Below are positions 1 through 7,069 of a stretch of DNA of 64,000 nucleotides, piece after piece. The notes beneath the pieces are model-generated. The model was not told where the DNA came from and did not search any database. It saw only the letters and a program-made list of their open reading frames with translations. A program made the translations under genes and the position numbers. Within the stretch, counting starts at the first letter, position 1. Each line of letters opens with the position of its first letter. The stretch is from an uncultured Prevotella sp. (GTDB lineage: Bacteria > Bacteroidota > Bacteroidia > Bacteroidales > Bacteroidaceae). The DNA is taken from assembly GCF_946407605.1 (NCBI RefSeq), contig NZ_CAMJOS010000009.1:38362-102361 (forward strand), in the 5' to 3' direction.

Positions 1-425
1 GTATTCCCAAGAAGACCATCCTGCTGAGCACGGGTGGTGCCAAGCAGAAGGCCGACATGCTCGATGCTGCCCGCATGCTGGTGAATCACGGCTACGAGCT
101 CTACGCCACCAAGGGCACCAGTCAGTATCTTACTGACAACGGCATTGCCAACACCCGCGTGTTGTGGCCTTCCGAAGAGGCCGACGGCGCCAGCGATGCT
201 CCCTCGGCCCTCGACCTGCTGCATGCTCACAAGATAGATATGGTGGTGAATATCCCCAAGGACCTGACTACCCACGAGCTGACCAACGGCTATAAGATTC
301 GTCGTGCAGCCATCGACCTCAACGTGCCTCTGATCACCAATGCCCGCTTGGCGGCTGCCTTTATCCAGGCTTTCTGTAATGTGGGCCTCGAAGGCATCGG
401 CATCAAGGCTTGGGGAGAGTATTAA
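1..425 (+). CDS. carB: Carbamoyl-phosphate synthase large subunit, C-terminal end (partial)
   Basis: The gene enters from the left edge; the reading frame is open from base 3 to the stop at 423-425. The visible ~140 residues form an MGS-like (methylglyoxal synthase-like) domain: an opening beta strand KTILLSTGG, the segment ELYATKGTSQYL, and the binding-loop segment VVNIPKDLTTHE followed by GYKIRRAAID. This is the C-terminal allosteric domain of CarB, which makes carbamoyl phosphate for pyrimidines and arginine. The ATP-grasp halves lie outside the window, so the assignment rests on this domain alone. A stand-alone MGS-domain protein is less likely because the frame is open to the edge with no start. 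Confidence 0.85.
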   Translation, partial: IPKKTILLSTGGAKQKADMLDAARMLVNHGYELYATKGTSQYLTDNGIANTRVLWPSEEADGASDAPSALDLLHAHKIDMVVNIPKDLTTHELTNGYKIRRAAIDLNVPLITNARLAAAFIQAFCNVGLEGIGIKAWGEY

Positions 426-560
426 GGTGAAGGCTGCGAGTAAGCGAGAGCAGAGCCCGCTCGGTTATACCGCTTGCTACCGAAGGGACGCAAGAAATTG
501 TTTGAGCTTTGCTGAGCGAGAGCAGACTAGACCGAAGGTCAAAGGTGAAATGTGAAAAAG
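426..560. repeat. Intergenic repeat remnant after carB
   Basis: This 186-base gap between carB and manA holds no convincing gene. It contains two copies of GCGAGAGCAGA (near 443 and 519), each followed some way downstream by CCGAAGG, and then GGTGAAA-like heptamers near 543-553. The composition matches the small repeat family seen elsewhere in the window (29749-29820, 44660-44745, 46158-46228). A short open frame across it is probably accidental. Confidence 0.5.
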
Positions 561-571
561 AGTGGCAAATA

Positions 572-603
572 TTTGGCGATTCGCTGAATATTTGCTACTT
601 TTG
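572..603 (+). promoter_or_regulatory. Bacteroidetes-type promoter of manA
   Basis: TTTG at 572-575, a 20-base gap, then TACTTTTG at 596-603, matching the Bacteroidetes -33/-7 pattern. The -7 box ends only 8 bases before the ATG at 612, so the leader would be extremely short or the message leaderless. Confidence 0.65.
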
Positions 604-611
604 CATTTATT

Positions 612-1649
612 ATGATGATATATCCCCTTTTGTTTGAACCGAACCTGCATACAGTAGTATGGGGTGGTGAACGCTTATGCCCCTATAAAGGGCTGTCTGA
701 CGCCTCCGAACCTATTGGCGAGAGCTGGGAGGTCAGCGCTGTGAAATCCAGTCCCAGTATTGTGGCCAATGGTCATTATGCAGGTCGTGATCTCATCTCT
801 GTCATCAGCGAACAGCCCGAGGCCATTCTGGGCAAGGCGGTCAGCGATCAGTATCAGGGCCAGTTGCCCCTCCTGGTGAAGTTCATCGACGCCAAGCGCG
901 ACCTGAGCATCCAGGTGCATCCTGACGATGCGATGGCGCAGCGTGAACACGGCAAGATGGGCAAGAGCGAGATGTGGTATATCATCGACGCCCAGCCTGG
1001 CAGCTATCTCTATGCCGGCTTTAAGAAGGAGATCTCGCCTGAGGAGTATAAGCAGCGCATTGCCGACGGCACCATTGTCGATGTGCTGGCGCGCCATGAG
1101 GTACGCTCTGGCGATGTGTTCTATCTGCCTGCAGGTCGTGTGCACGCCATTGGCAGCGGCATCCTGCTGGCCGAGGTGCAGCAGTCGTCCGACGTCACCT
1201 ATCGCATCTTCGACTACAACCGTCCTGGTATGGACGGCAAGCCGCGCGAGCTGCATACCGAGTTGGCAGCACAGGCGTTGGACTATCATGTGGAGGACGA
1301 GTATCGCACGCTCTATTCCGCAGCCCAGAACCGTGCCAACCTCATTGTCAACTCACCCTATTTCAGCGTGCGCGTCACAGAGACCGAGAAGTCGTTCCAT
1401 CGTAACCTGTTGAAATACGACAGCTTTGTCATCACCATGTGCATCGCGGGCCACTGTGAACTGCAGTTCCGCCAGACGGGCGAGCGCTTACAGCTGCGCG
1501 AAGGTCATAGTTGCCTGATACCTGCTGCGCTGGCCGACTACGACGTGGTGCCGCAGCACGGACAGACGCGCATCCTCGATGCGTTTATCGACAATATGGA
1601 CAAGAGTATTGTGGGCAAGGTGACGCGCTTCCTCCACATCTCGGCTTAG
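612..1649 (+). CDS. manA: Mannose-6-phosphate isomerase, class I
   Basis: 345 residues. Interconverts mannose 6-phosphate and fructose 6-phosphate in the cytoplasm, feeding mannose into glycolysis or GDP-sugar synthesis. The type I signature is clear: SIQVHPDD (about residue 100) supplies metal ligands, followed by GKSEMWYIID. YLPAGRVHAIGSG and then AEVQQSSDVTYRIFDYNR are also typical. The length fits the short Bacteroidetes form. Two ATG codons open the frame (612 and 615) and either could be used. It has its own promoter and is probably monocistronic. Convergent with the small membrane protein at 1656-1835. Confidence 0.9.
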   Translation: MMIYPLLFEPNLHTVVWGGERLCPYKGLSDASEPIGESWEVSAVKSSPSIVANGHYAGRDLISVISEQPEAILGKAVSDQYQGQLPLLVKFIDAKRDLSIQVHPDDAMAQREHGKMGKSEMWYIIDAQPGSYLYAGFKKEISPEEYKQRIADGTIVDVLARHEVRSGDVFYLPAGRVHAIGSGILLAEVQQSSDVTYRIFDYNRPGMDGKPRELHTELAAQALDYHVEDEYRTLYSAAQNRANLIVNSPYFSVRVTETEKSFHRNLLKYDSFVITMCIAGHCELQFRQTGERLQLREGHSCLIPAALADYDVVPQHGQTRILDAFIDNMDKSIVGKVTRFLHISA

Positions 1650-1655
1650 CGACGC

Positions 1656-1835
1656 TTAATAACGGCTTTCGCGCTTCATCATCCACACCTGCAGCACCAC
1701 GCCTGCCAGGATGATGAAGAATGGTGTGAGCAGCACCACGTTGACGAAGGTGAAATGCAGCAGATGAAGTGCTGCTAAGAGCAAAACTCCCAGCAAAATA
1801 AGTGCTAAACCGCTGTATTTCAGTATAAACTTCAT
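1656..1835 (-). CDS. Small two-helix membrane protein, function unknown
   Basis: 59 residues starting at the ATG at 1835. A longer upstream frame exists but would run into the rpsF promoter region, so the shorter start is preferred. The sequence is almost entirely two hydrophobic segments (roughly residues 7-24 and 28-48) with a basic end, WMMKRESRY. It is divergent from the ribosomal operon and ends 6 bases from manA. Small proteins of this kind are common in Bacteroidales, but I cannot name a function. Confidence 0.55.
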   Translation of the reverse strand: MKFILKYSGLALILLGVLLLAALHLLHFTFVNVVLLTPFFIILAGVVLQVWMMKRESRY

Positions 1836-1887
1836 ATAAATCGTTAAAATTGGGTGCAAAAATACAAAATAATTCGTAATTCTTGGC

Positions 1888-1915
1888 TTTGAATGCGATT
1901 TTTTTTGTACCTTTG
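1888..1915 (+). promoter_or_regulatory. Promoter of the rpsF-rpsR-rplI operon
   Basis: TTTG at 1888-1891 and TACCTTTG at 1908-1915 (gap 16, slightly short). The leader to the rpsF ATG at 1962 is about 40 bases and AT-rich, and may bind S6:S18 for autoregulation as in other bacteria (inference; no structure was verified). Confidence 0.6.
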
Positions 1916-1961
1916 CACCCGCAATTTGCAAATTAAGTATTTTTATTAATTAAAAAGTAGT

Positions 1962-2306
1962 ATGAATCAGTACGAAACCGTTTTCATTTTAACTCCCGTT
2001 TTGTCTGACGAACAGACAAAGGAAACGGTCGCTAAGTTCAAGAAGGTTCTCACCGACAAAGGTGCAGAGATTGTGAACGAAGAGGCCTGGGGATTGAAGA
2101 AACTGGCTTACCAGATTGAGAAGAAGACCTCTGGCTTCTATTTTCTCATTGAGTTCAAGGCTGAGCCAGCAGTGATTAAGACATTGGAGACTGCTTTCCG
2201 TCGTGACGAGAAGGTTATTCGTTTCCAGACTGTTAAATTCGACAAGTTTGCTGCAGAGTATGCTGAGAAGCGTCGCAACAAGCTGGGTAAAAAAGAGGAG
2301 GCTTAA
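1962..2306 (+). CDS. rpsF: 30S ribosomal protein S6
   Basis: 114 residues, the standard size for S6. Begins [12 protein letters not shown] and contains [13 protein letters not shown] and the YFLIEF strand, typical of the S6 ferredoxin-like fold that pairs with S18 in the platform of the small subunit. First gene of a three-gene operon, followed after 3 bases by rpsR. The charged tail [11 protein letters not shown] is common in this phylum. Confidence 0.96.
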   Translation: MNQYETVFILTPVLSDEQTKETVAKFKKVLTDKGAEIVNEEAWGLKKLAYQIEKKTSGFYFLIEFKAEPAVIKTLETAFRRDEKVIRFQTVKFDKFAAEYAEKRRNKLGKKEEA

Positions 2307-2309
2307 ACT

Positions 2310-2576
2310 ATGGCAGAACAGAGTGAAATCCGTTATTTGACAGCTCCTTCTATCGATACAAAGAAGAAGAAGTATTGCCGTTTCAAGAAGAGCGGTATCA
2401 AGTACATCGACTACAAGGATCCCGAGTTCCTGAAGAAGTTCCTGAACGAGCAGGGTAAGATTCTGCCCCGTCGCATCACCGGTACCTCTCTGAAGTACCA
2501 GCGTCGTGTGGCTCAGGCCGTTAAGCGTGCACGTCAGATTGCATTGCTGCCTTACGTAACCGATTTGATGAAGTAA
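2310..2576 (+). CDS. rpsR: 30S ribosomal protein S18
   Basis: 88 residues. The core [18 protein letters not shown] and the basic C-terminal half ([20 protein letters not shown]) are characteristic of S18, which binds 16S rRNA next to S6. It lies 3 bases after rpsF and 18 bases before rplI, the conserved S6-S18-L9 order. No irregularities. Confidence 0.96.
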   Translation: MAEQSEIRYLTAPSIDTKKKKYCRFKKSGIKYIDYKDPEFLKKFLNEQGKILPRRITGTSLKYQRRVAQAVKRARQIALLPYVTDLMK

Positions 2577-2594
2577 ACAAAGGAGGACGCAAGA

Positions 2595-3131
2595 ATGGAA
2601 TTGATTTTGAAAGAAGATGTTATCGGCTTGGGATTCAAGAACGATATCGTGAATGTAAAGTCAGGCTATGGCCGTAACTACCTGATTCCTCAGGGCAAGG
2701 CTGTTATTGCTTCTCCCTCTGCTAAGAAGATTCTGGCTGAGAACCTGAAGCAGCAGGCTCACAAGCTGGCTGCTCTGAAGGCTGCTGCCGAGGAGAAGGC
2801 TGCTGCTCTCGAGGGTGTTGCTCTGACCATCACCGCCAAGGTGAGCGCTACTGGTCAGCTTTACGGTTCTGTTACCAATATGACTGTTGCCGACGAGCTT
2901 GCCAAGCTTGGTAAGGAGGTAGACCGTAAGATTATCGTCCTGAAGGATATCAAGAAGGTTGGTGAGTATGTTGCTGTGGTTCGTTTCCACAAGGAGGTTA
3001 GCGCCGAGATCCCCGTTACTGTTGTAGCCGAGGGTGGTGTTGCTCCTGTAGCTGAGGCTCCTGCTGAGGCTCCCGTTGCTGCTCCTGTAGAGGAGGATAT
3101 CGACGAGACCGAGGCTCCTGTAGAAGAGTAA
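2595..3131 (+). CDS. rplI: 50S ribosomal protein L9
   Basis: 178 residues. The N-terminal domain begins MELILKEDVIGLG and carries VKSGYGRNYLIPQGKA, the L9 signature that binds 23S rRNA. The alanine/lysine-rich connecting helix (about 50-80) and the second globular domain follow. Compared with the usual ~150 residues there is an added tail of about 28 residues rich in Ala, Pro, Glu and Val (APAEAPVAAPVEEDIDETE), an extension often seen in Bacteroidetes. Last gene of the operon, with a strong terminator 35 bases downstream. Confidence 0.96.
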   Translation: MELILKEDVIGLGFKNDIVNVKSGYGRNYLIPQGKAVIASPSAKKILAENLKQQAHKLAALKAAAEEKAAALEGVALTITAKVSATGQLYGSVTNMTVADELAKLGKEVDRKIIVLKDIKKVGEYVAVVRFHKEVSAEIPVTVVAEGGVAPVAEAPAEAPVAAPVEEDIDETEAPVEE

Positions 3132-3165
3132 ACGCTGTAAAACGATTCATTGATATTACAACGCG

Positions 3166-3200
3166 AATCCCAGTCACTTTCCAGTGGCTGGGATTTTTCT
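3166..3200 (+). terminator. Rho-independent terminator after rplI
   Basis: A 13-base stem (3166-3178 with 3183-3195, one G-U pair) around a TTCC loop, followed by TTTCTTT. Confidence 0.85.
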
Positions 3201-3235
3201 TTGTGTCTGTCCCTCTTCCTCGCGCGTACCTTATA

Positions 3236-3281
3236 ATATAAAAATAAGCACCGCAGGCCCTGTATCGAGGCTTGCGGTGCT
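3236..3281 (-). terminator. Terminator of the FGGY kinase gene
   Basis: On the minus strand the arm at 3281-3269 pairs with 3259-3247 (13 bases, one G-U pair) around a 9-base loop, then runs into TTATTTTTATAT. It faces the rplI terminator about 50 bases away, as expected for convergent genes. Confidence 0.75.
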
Positions 3282-3308
3282 CGTTTGTTGCGAATTGAGT
3301 ATATCGGC

Positions 3309-4895
3309 TTATTTGTTATCTACAGCAGCCTGCTCAATGGGTAGGCACTTCTTGTAGTTCTCAATATACTTCTCAAATCCAGCCACATCCTCGGCTGTTG
3401 GTGCGATGCTCACGCCAGTGTTGCCAGCAAACACCACATCCTCCAGATAGTCGGCCAGCGTCTTGCCGTTCTTGTTAATCAGGTATCCGGCCAGCAGGGC
3501 AATACCCCATGCACCACCTTCGCCAGCAGTCTCCATCACGCTGATGGGGCTGTTTAGGGCAGCAGCCAGCATGCGCTGCCCCACACCGGCAGTCTTGAAG
3601 TAGCCGCCATGGCCCGTGATACGGTCCACGCGAATCATCTCGTCCTTGAACAGGATGTCGTTGCCTATCTTCAGCACACCAATGGCACCATAGAGGTGGG
3701 CACGCATGAAGTTGGCCAGGTTGAACTTGTCGTTGGCAGAGCGAACGAACATTGGACGACCTTCAGCCAGGCCAGTGACAGGCTCGCCAGACACATAGTT
3801 GTAGGCCATCAGACCGCCGCAGTCGGTATCGCCCTCCAGGGCTTTGTTGAAGAGTTTGCCGTAGATTTCGTTCATGTCGACCTTGATGCCCAGCAGCTGC
3901 TGATATTCCTTGAAGAGGCCAACCCAGGCGTTGATGTCGCTGGTGCAGTTGTTGCAGTGTACCATGGCCACAAGCGAACCATCGGGCGTGGTCACCATAT
4001 CAATCATCTCGTAAGGCTTGCTCAGCGGCTTCTCCAGCACAATCATCGAGAACGAAGAGGTACCTGCGCTCACATTACCCGTGCGCTGCTTCACGGCGTT
4101 GGTGGCTACCATACCCGTGCCAGCGTCGCCCTCGGGAGGACAGACGGGGATGCCGGGCTTCAGGTGACCGCTCACGTCGAGTTTCTTGGCACCATCAGGA
4201 GTCAGGAAACCGGCATTCTCACCTGCGTTCAGCGACTTGGGCAGGATGTCGAGCAACTTCCAACTATAGCCCTTAGGCTCAATCAGCTTGTCGAACTTCT
4301 CCACCATCGTGGCGTCGTAGGTCTTCGTGGCGGGGTCAACGGGAATCATACCCGAGGCATCGCCCACGCCCAGCACAAACTCGCCAGTCACCTGCCAGTG
4401 CACATAGCCAGCCAGCGTCGTCAGGTACTTGATGTCCTTCACGTGCTCGTTGTTCTCCAGGATGCACTCGTAGAGGTGCGAGATGCTCCATCGCAGGGGG
4501 ATGTTATAGTTGAACAGCTTGCTCAGCTCTGCTGCAGCCTTGCCCGTGTTGGTGTTACGCCAAGTGCGGAAGGGCACCAGAATCTCTTGTTTCTCGTTGA
4601 AGGCCATATAGCCGTGCATCATGGCGCTGAAGCCGATGGCAGCCAGCGACTCAATCTCGCAGTCGTACTGCTTCAGCACGTCCTTGCGCAGTTCGGCGTA
4701 GCAGTCCTGCAGACCATACCAGATAGCCTCTATCGAGTATGTCCACAGTCCGTCCACCAGCTGGTTCTCCCACTCGTGGCTTCCCTGAGCAATGGGTTTG
4801 TTGTCCTGGTCGATGAGTACGGCCTTGATACGTGTGGAACCGAATTCGATTCCCAGAATGGCTTTTCCAGCCTCAATGGTTTGTTTTGCAGTCAT
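3309..4895 (-). CDS. FGGY-family carbohydrate kinase (xylulokinase-like)
   Basis: 528 residues. ATP-dependent sugar kinase of the FGGY family. The N-terminal phosphate-binding strand ILGIEFGSTRIKAVLID is clear, as are AAIGFSAMMHG, the second-domain ATP site TGNVSAGTSSFSMIV and the C-terminal GHGGYFKTAGVGQRMLAAAL. The length fits xylulokinase, ribulokinase and relatives. Substrate cannot be fixed from sequence by eye; D-xylulose is the best guess given the hemicellulose context elsewhere in the window. Monocistronic, with its own promoter and terminator. A 450-residue open frame on the opposite strand is a shadow of this gene. Confidence 0.8.
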   Translation of the reverse strand: MTAKQTIEAGKAILGIEFGSTRIKAVLIDQDNKPIAQGSHEWENQLVDGLWTYSIEAIWYGLQDCYAELRKDVLKQYDCEIESLAAIGFSAMMHGYMAFNEKQEILVPFRTWRNTNTGKAAAELSKLFNYNIPLRWSISHLYECILENNEHVKDIKYLTTLAGYVHWQVTGEFVLGVGDASGMIPVDPATKTYDATMVEKFDKLIEPKGYSWKLLDILPKSLNAGENAGFLTPDGAKKLDVSGHLKPGIPVCPPEGDAGTGMVATNAVKQRTGNVSAGTSSFSMIVLEKPLSKPYEMIDMVTTPDGSLVAMVHCNNCTSDINAWVGLFKEYQQLLGIKVDMNEIYGKLFNKALEGDTDCGGLMAYNYVSGEPVTGLAEGRPMFVRSANDKFNLANFMRAHLYGAIGVLKIGNDILFKDEMIRVDRITGHGGYFKTAGVGQRMLAAALNSPISVMETAGEGGAWGIALLAGYLINKNGKTLADYLEDVVFAGNTGVSIAPTAEDVAGFEKYIENYKKCLPIEQAAVDNK

Positions 4896-4926
4896 ATTCT
4901 TTTTCTTAGTTTTGGGGTTTATGCTG

Positions 4927-4957
4927 CAAAGATACGAATAAACGAGCGAAATACAAA
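4927..4957 (-). promoter_or_regulatory. Promoter of the FGGY kinase gene
   Basis: Minus strand: TATCTTTG (4934-4927) preceded by TTTG (4957-4954) with a 19-base gap, an exact fit to the Bacteroidetes consensus. Confidence 0.75.
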
Positions 4958-5038
4958 ATAAATCTTTATTTATTTTTATTTCCGAGGTGCATCCTACCTA
5001 AGACCATCGGTCAAAGTACGAATAAACGAGCAAAATAC
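4933..5038. repeat. Pair of 22-base direct repeats
   Basis: TACGAATAAACGAGC plus RAAATAC occurs at 4933-4954 and again at 5017-5038, differing at one base. The first copy overlaps the kinase promoter. The gap 4896-5057 holds nothing else that looks coding. Confidence 0.6.
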
Positions 5039-5057
5039 CCGCTCGAGCTATGCTCGC

Positions 5058-5870
5058 TTACCACCTCGGCGGCAGCACGATATTATCTACGTAATGTGCA
5101 GCTTGGAATAAAGGTGCTATTTCCTCATCAGCGAAGCCGGCGATACCACAGCCGATGCGGGTGACCAGGAAGATAAGGGTAGGGTGCTGCTTGGCAAAGG
5201 CGATGAACTCGTCTACGTAGGGCTTGATGGTCTCTACGCCGCCCTGCATCGTGGGGATGGCATAGCTCTGCCCCTGCAGTCCCACGCCCTGTCCCATGAT
5301 AGCGCCGAAATAGCGATGGGCAATATAAGCTGCACCGCCCCCATGCATCCCACGAAGGTTGCTGCCAAACACGAATATCTCGTTTGGCTGGAGCACTGTG
5401 ATACACTCCGGAGTCGTACGTTTCTGATACGTATATATCCTCTGTAATCGTTTTATGGCGTCATGCATGATTGTTGCATGGTCAAAAGCCAGTTCTAGTG
5501 CAGGCAACTCAGATAGAGGCCACCATGCAGCCTTTGCCGCATCATCCTGCCCACGTACTGCAACAGGCTTATCGATGACGGCGAGATACGCCACCGTGAT
5601 GGTGCGACCTCGTGGATCGCGGTTCACGTTGGAGTATGTGCCTATCTGCTGAATATTAAATACCTGAAGCCCAGTTTCTTCAAACAGTTCACGGATGGCA
5701 CAATGTTCTGTGGTCTCGTCCATATTCATAAATCCGCCAGGAAAAGCCCATGCGCCTTTGAACGGTTCGTTTCCTCTCTGGATAAGCAGCACCTTGGGTT
5801 CTGCCTCCTTCGTTATTACCACACAGTCAGCCGTAACTGCCGGTCTAGGATAATTATAAGTATAGGTCAT
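5058..5870 (-). CDS. Nudix hydrolase fused to a macro-like (A1S_2505-type) domain
   Basis: 270 residues. The N-terminal half is a Nudix hydrolase with a complete Nudix box (GGFMNMDETTEHCAIRELF then EETGL, about 44-67), which cleaves nucleoside diphosphates linked to another moiety. After a linker of about 20 residues, residues 155-270 form a second domain: IFVFGSNLRGMHGGGAA, YAIPTM, VTRIGCGIAGF and EIAPLF. It resembles the A1S_2505-type phage protein family and has the glycine-rich loops of macro-like folds. A role in ADP-ribose or related nucleotide metabolism is inference. It starts at the ATG at 5870 and has its own promoter. Confidence 0.75.
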   Translation of the reverse strand: MTYTYNYPRPAVTADCVVITKEAEPKVLLIQRGNEPFKGAWAFPGGFMNMDETTEHCAIRELFEETGLQVFNIQQIGTYSNVNRDPRGRTITVAYLAVIDKPVAVRGQDDAAKAAWWPLSELPALELAFDHATIMHDAIKRLQRIYTYQKRTTPECITVLQPNEIFVFGSNLRGMHGGGAAYIAHRYFGAIMGQGVGLQGQSYAIPTMQGGVETIKPYVDEFIAFAKQHPTLIFLVTRIGCGIAGFADEEIAPLFQAAHYVDNIVLPPRW

Positions 5871-5896
5871 TTTGTTATTGGTTTTAATTTATAGCG

Positions 5897-5927
5897 CAAA
5901 GATAGCAAATAATACCTAAACTGCAAA
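5897..5927 (-). promoter_or_regulatory. Promoter of the Nudix-macro gene
   Basis: Minus strand TATCTTTG (5904-5897) with TTTG at 5927-5924, gap 19. Confidence 0.75.
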
Positions 5928-5965
5928 ATAAATACGCAGATACTTCCATGTTTTTCTTCTTTTTA

Positions 5966-5995
5966 TTTGGTTTTTCAAAACTTTTTGTATCTTTG
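5966..5995 (+). promoter_or_regulatory. Promoter of the lipoprotein gene
   Basis: TTTG at 5966-5969 and TATCTTTG at 5988-5995 (gap 18). It is divergent from the Nudix-macro promoter 39 bases away, so the two could share a regulator. Confidence 0.75.
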
Positions 5996-6049
5996 CAAAC
6001 GATAGACTAACACAAAGAAATATGAATTACTAATCAAAACAATACTATT

Positions 6050-6832
6050 ATGAATAAAAAAATCTTTGCGATGATGTCTGCTGTTATGGCAGTAGTGATG
6101 TCGTTATCGTTTGTCTCGTGTGGCGACGACGAAAAAGAATCTGAAACGCCACCAGAAGAACCCCAAGTCATTAATTATGACGAAGCTCTTGTGGGAACAT
6201 GGAGCGGCAGTGGTACTACGTATGATAACTATCCCATCACAGTTTCTGCGCGTTTTAATGCCGACAAGACAGGAACTATTACTATGAAGGTTCCAGCAAT
6301 AAATGCCAGTATGACTGCTTCCATCTACCATTGGAATTATGGTGGAGGCAAGCGTGTGTTGATGTCGTCAGAGAAATTTGACTCCGAACTCTATTGGGAT
6401 ATCATAAGCGGTTCTGTGGAAGCTGGCGAAATGAAGGTTGAATCCGAATTCTTTGAAGGAAAGCATGTCGAGTACTGGTCAGATGATCTTACTCTCAAGA
6501 AAAGTGGTCAAGGGACTTCTAATGGTTCACAAACTGGTGACGCCAACATTTCATTGTCTTGGGGAAATCCAACATACCTATCATCTTTAGATAAATATAA
6601 ATTAGAGGTCACGGTGAAGGTTCACAACGTTAATGCTGACGATGTATCACGCCTTGGCATAACTCATAGCGAAACTAAACCGCCTTTGAACAACGACAAG
6701 TTTACTACAAGAGAAGTCTCCTTTACTCGCAAAATCGATCTAAGGCCAGGTAAGCGTTATTACATTAGAGGCTATGCCGATCTTAGTGATAATTCAACAC
6801 TTGAAACAATTGAAGAAATAGACTTGAGGTAA
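6050..6832 (+). CDS. Lipoprotein of unknown function
   Basis: 260 residues. A signal peptide of about 23 residues ends in the lipobox SFVSC, and the cysteine is followed by GDDEKESE, an acidic stretch resembling Bacteroidetes lipoprotein export signals for surface display. Residues ~45-155 look like a beta-rich domain (GTWSGSGTTYDNYPITVSA). Residues ~165-260 resemble a fibronectin-like or Ig-like beta sandwich (ISLSWGNP, RPGKRYYIRGYADLSDN). I recognise no catalytic motif. Own promoter, and two terminator-like hairpins follow. Confidence 0.75.
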   Translation: MNKKIFAMMSAVMAVVMSLSFVSCGDDEKESETPPEEPQVINYDEALVGTWSGSGTTYDNYPITVSARFNADKTGTITMKVPAINASMTASIYHWNYGGGKRVLMSSEKFDSELYWDIISGSVEAGEMKVESEFFEGKHVEYWSDDLTLKKSGQGTSNGSQTGDANISLSWGNPTYLSSLDKYKLEVTVKVHNVNADDVSRLGITHSETKPPLNNDKFTTREVSFTRKIDLRPGKRYYIRGYADLSDNSTLETIEEIDLR

Positions 6833-6850
6833 GAACCACAGCAAAAGAAA

Positions 6851-6885
6851 GGGGAGGGTAGCACAGGCTATCCTCCCCCTCTTTT
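6851..6885 (+). terminator. Terminator after the lipoprotein gene
   Basis: GC-rich inverted repeat (AGGGGAGGGTAGC against GCTATCCTCCCCCT) followed by CTTTTAAT. Confidence 0.75.
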
Positions 6886-6916
6886 AATATTCTTTTCTAC
6901 TTTAATTGATACGGGC

Positions 6917-6986
6917 AGGTTCGCTGTGAAGCGAGCCTACTTTTTTTGAACATCAAAGACACCAACTCATCTCTGAGTCGGTGCCT
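6917..6986. terminator. Second and third hairpins in the gap 6833-7069
   Basis: AGGTTCGCT (6917-6925) pairs with AGCGAGCCT (6930-6938), followed by ACTTTTTTT, a second plus-strand terminator. A third hairpin, CACCAACTCA against TGAGTCGGTG near 6961-6984, has no T run on the plus strand and could serve the GH115 gene on the minus strand. No gene is visible in this gap. Confidence 0.6.
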
Positions 6987-7069
6987 TCGTTCTGTTCTAG
7001 TGAAGCGGACGGGTAGGGGATTGTGTCTTTTCCTAATTTCGGTTGATAGCGATTTTATTTTAAAAGTAA

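Noticed and set aside
3609..4961. 450-residue open frame on the plus strand.
   Set aside because: Antisense shadow of the FGGY kinase gene, which has full family motifs and its own promoter and terminator.
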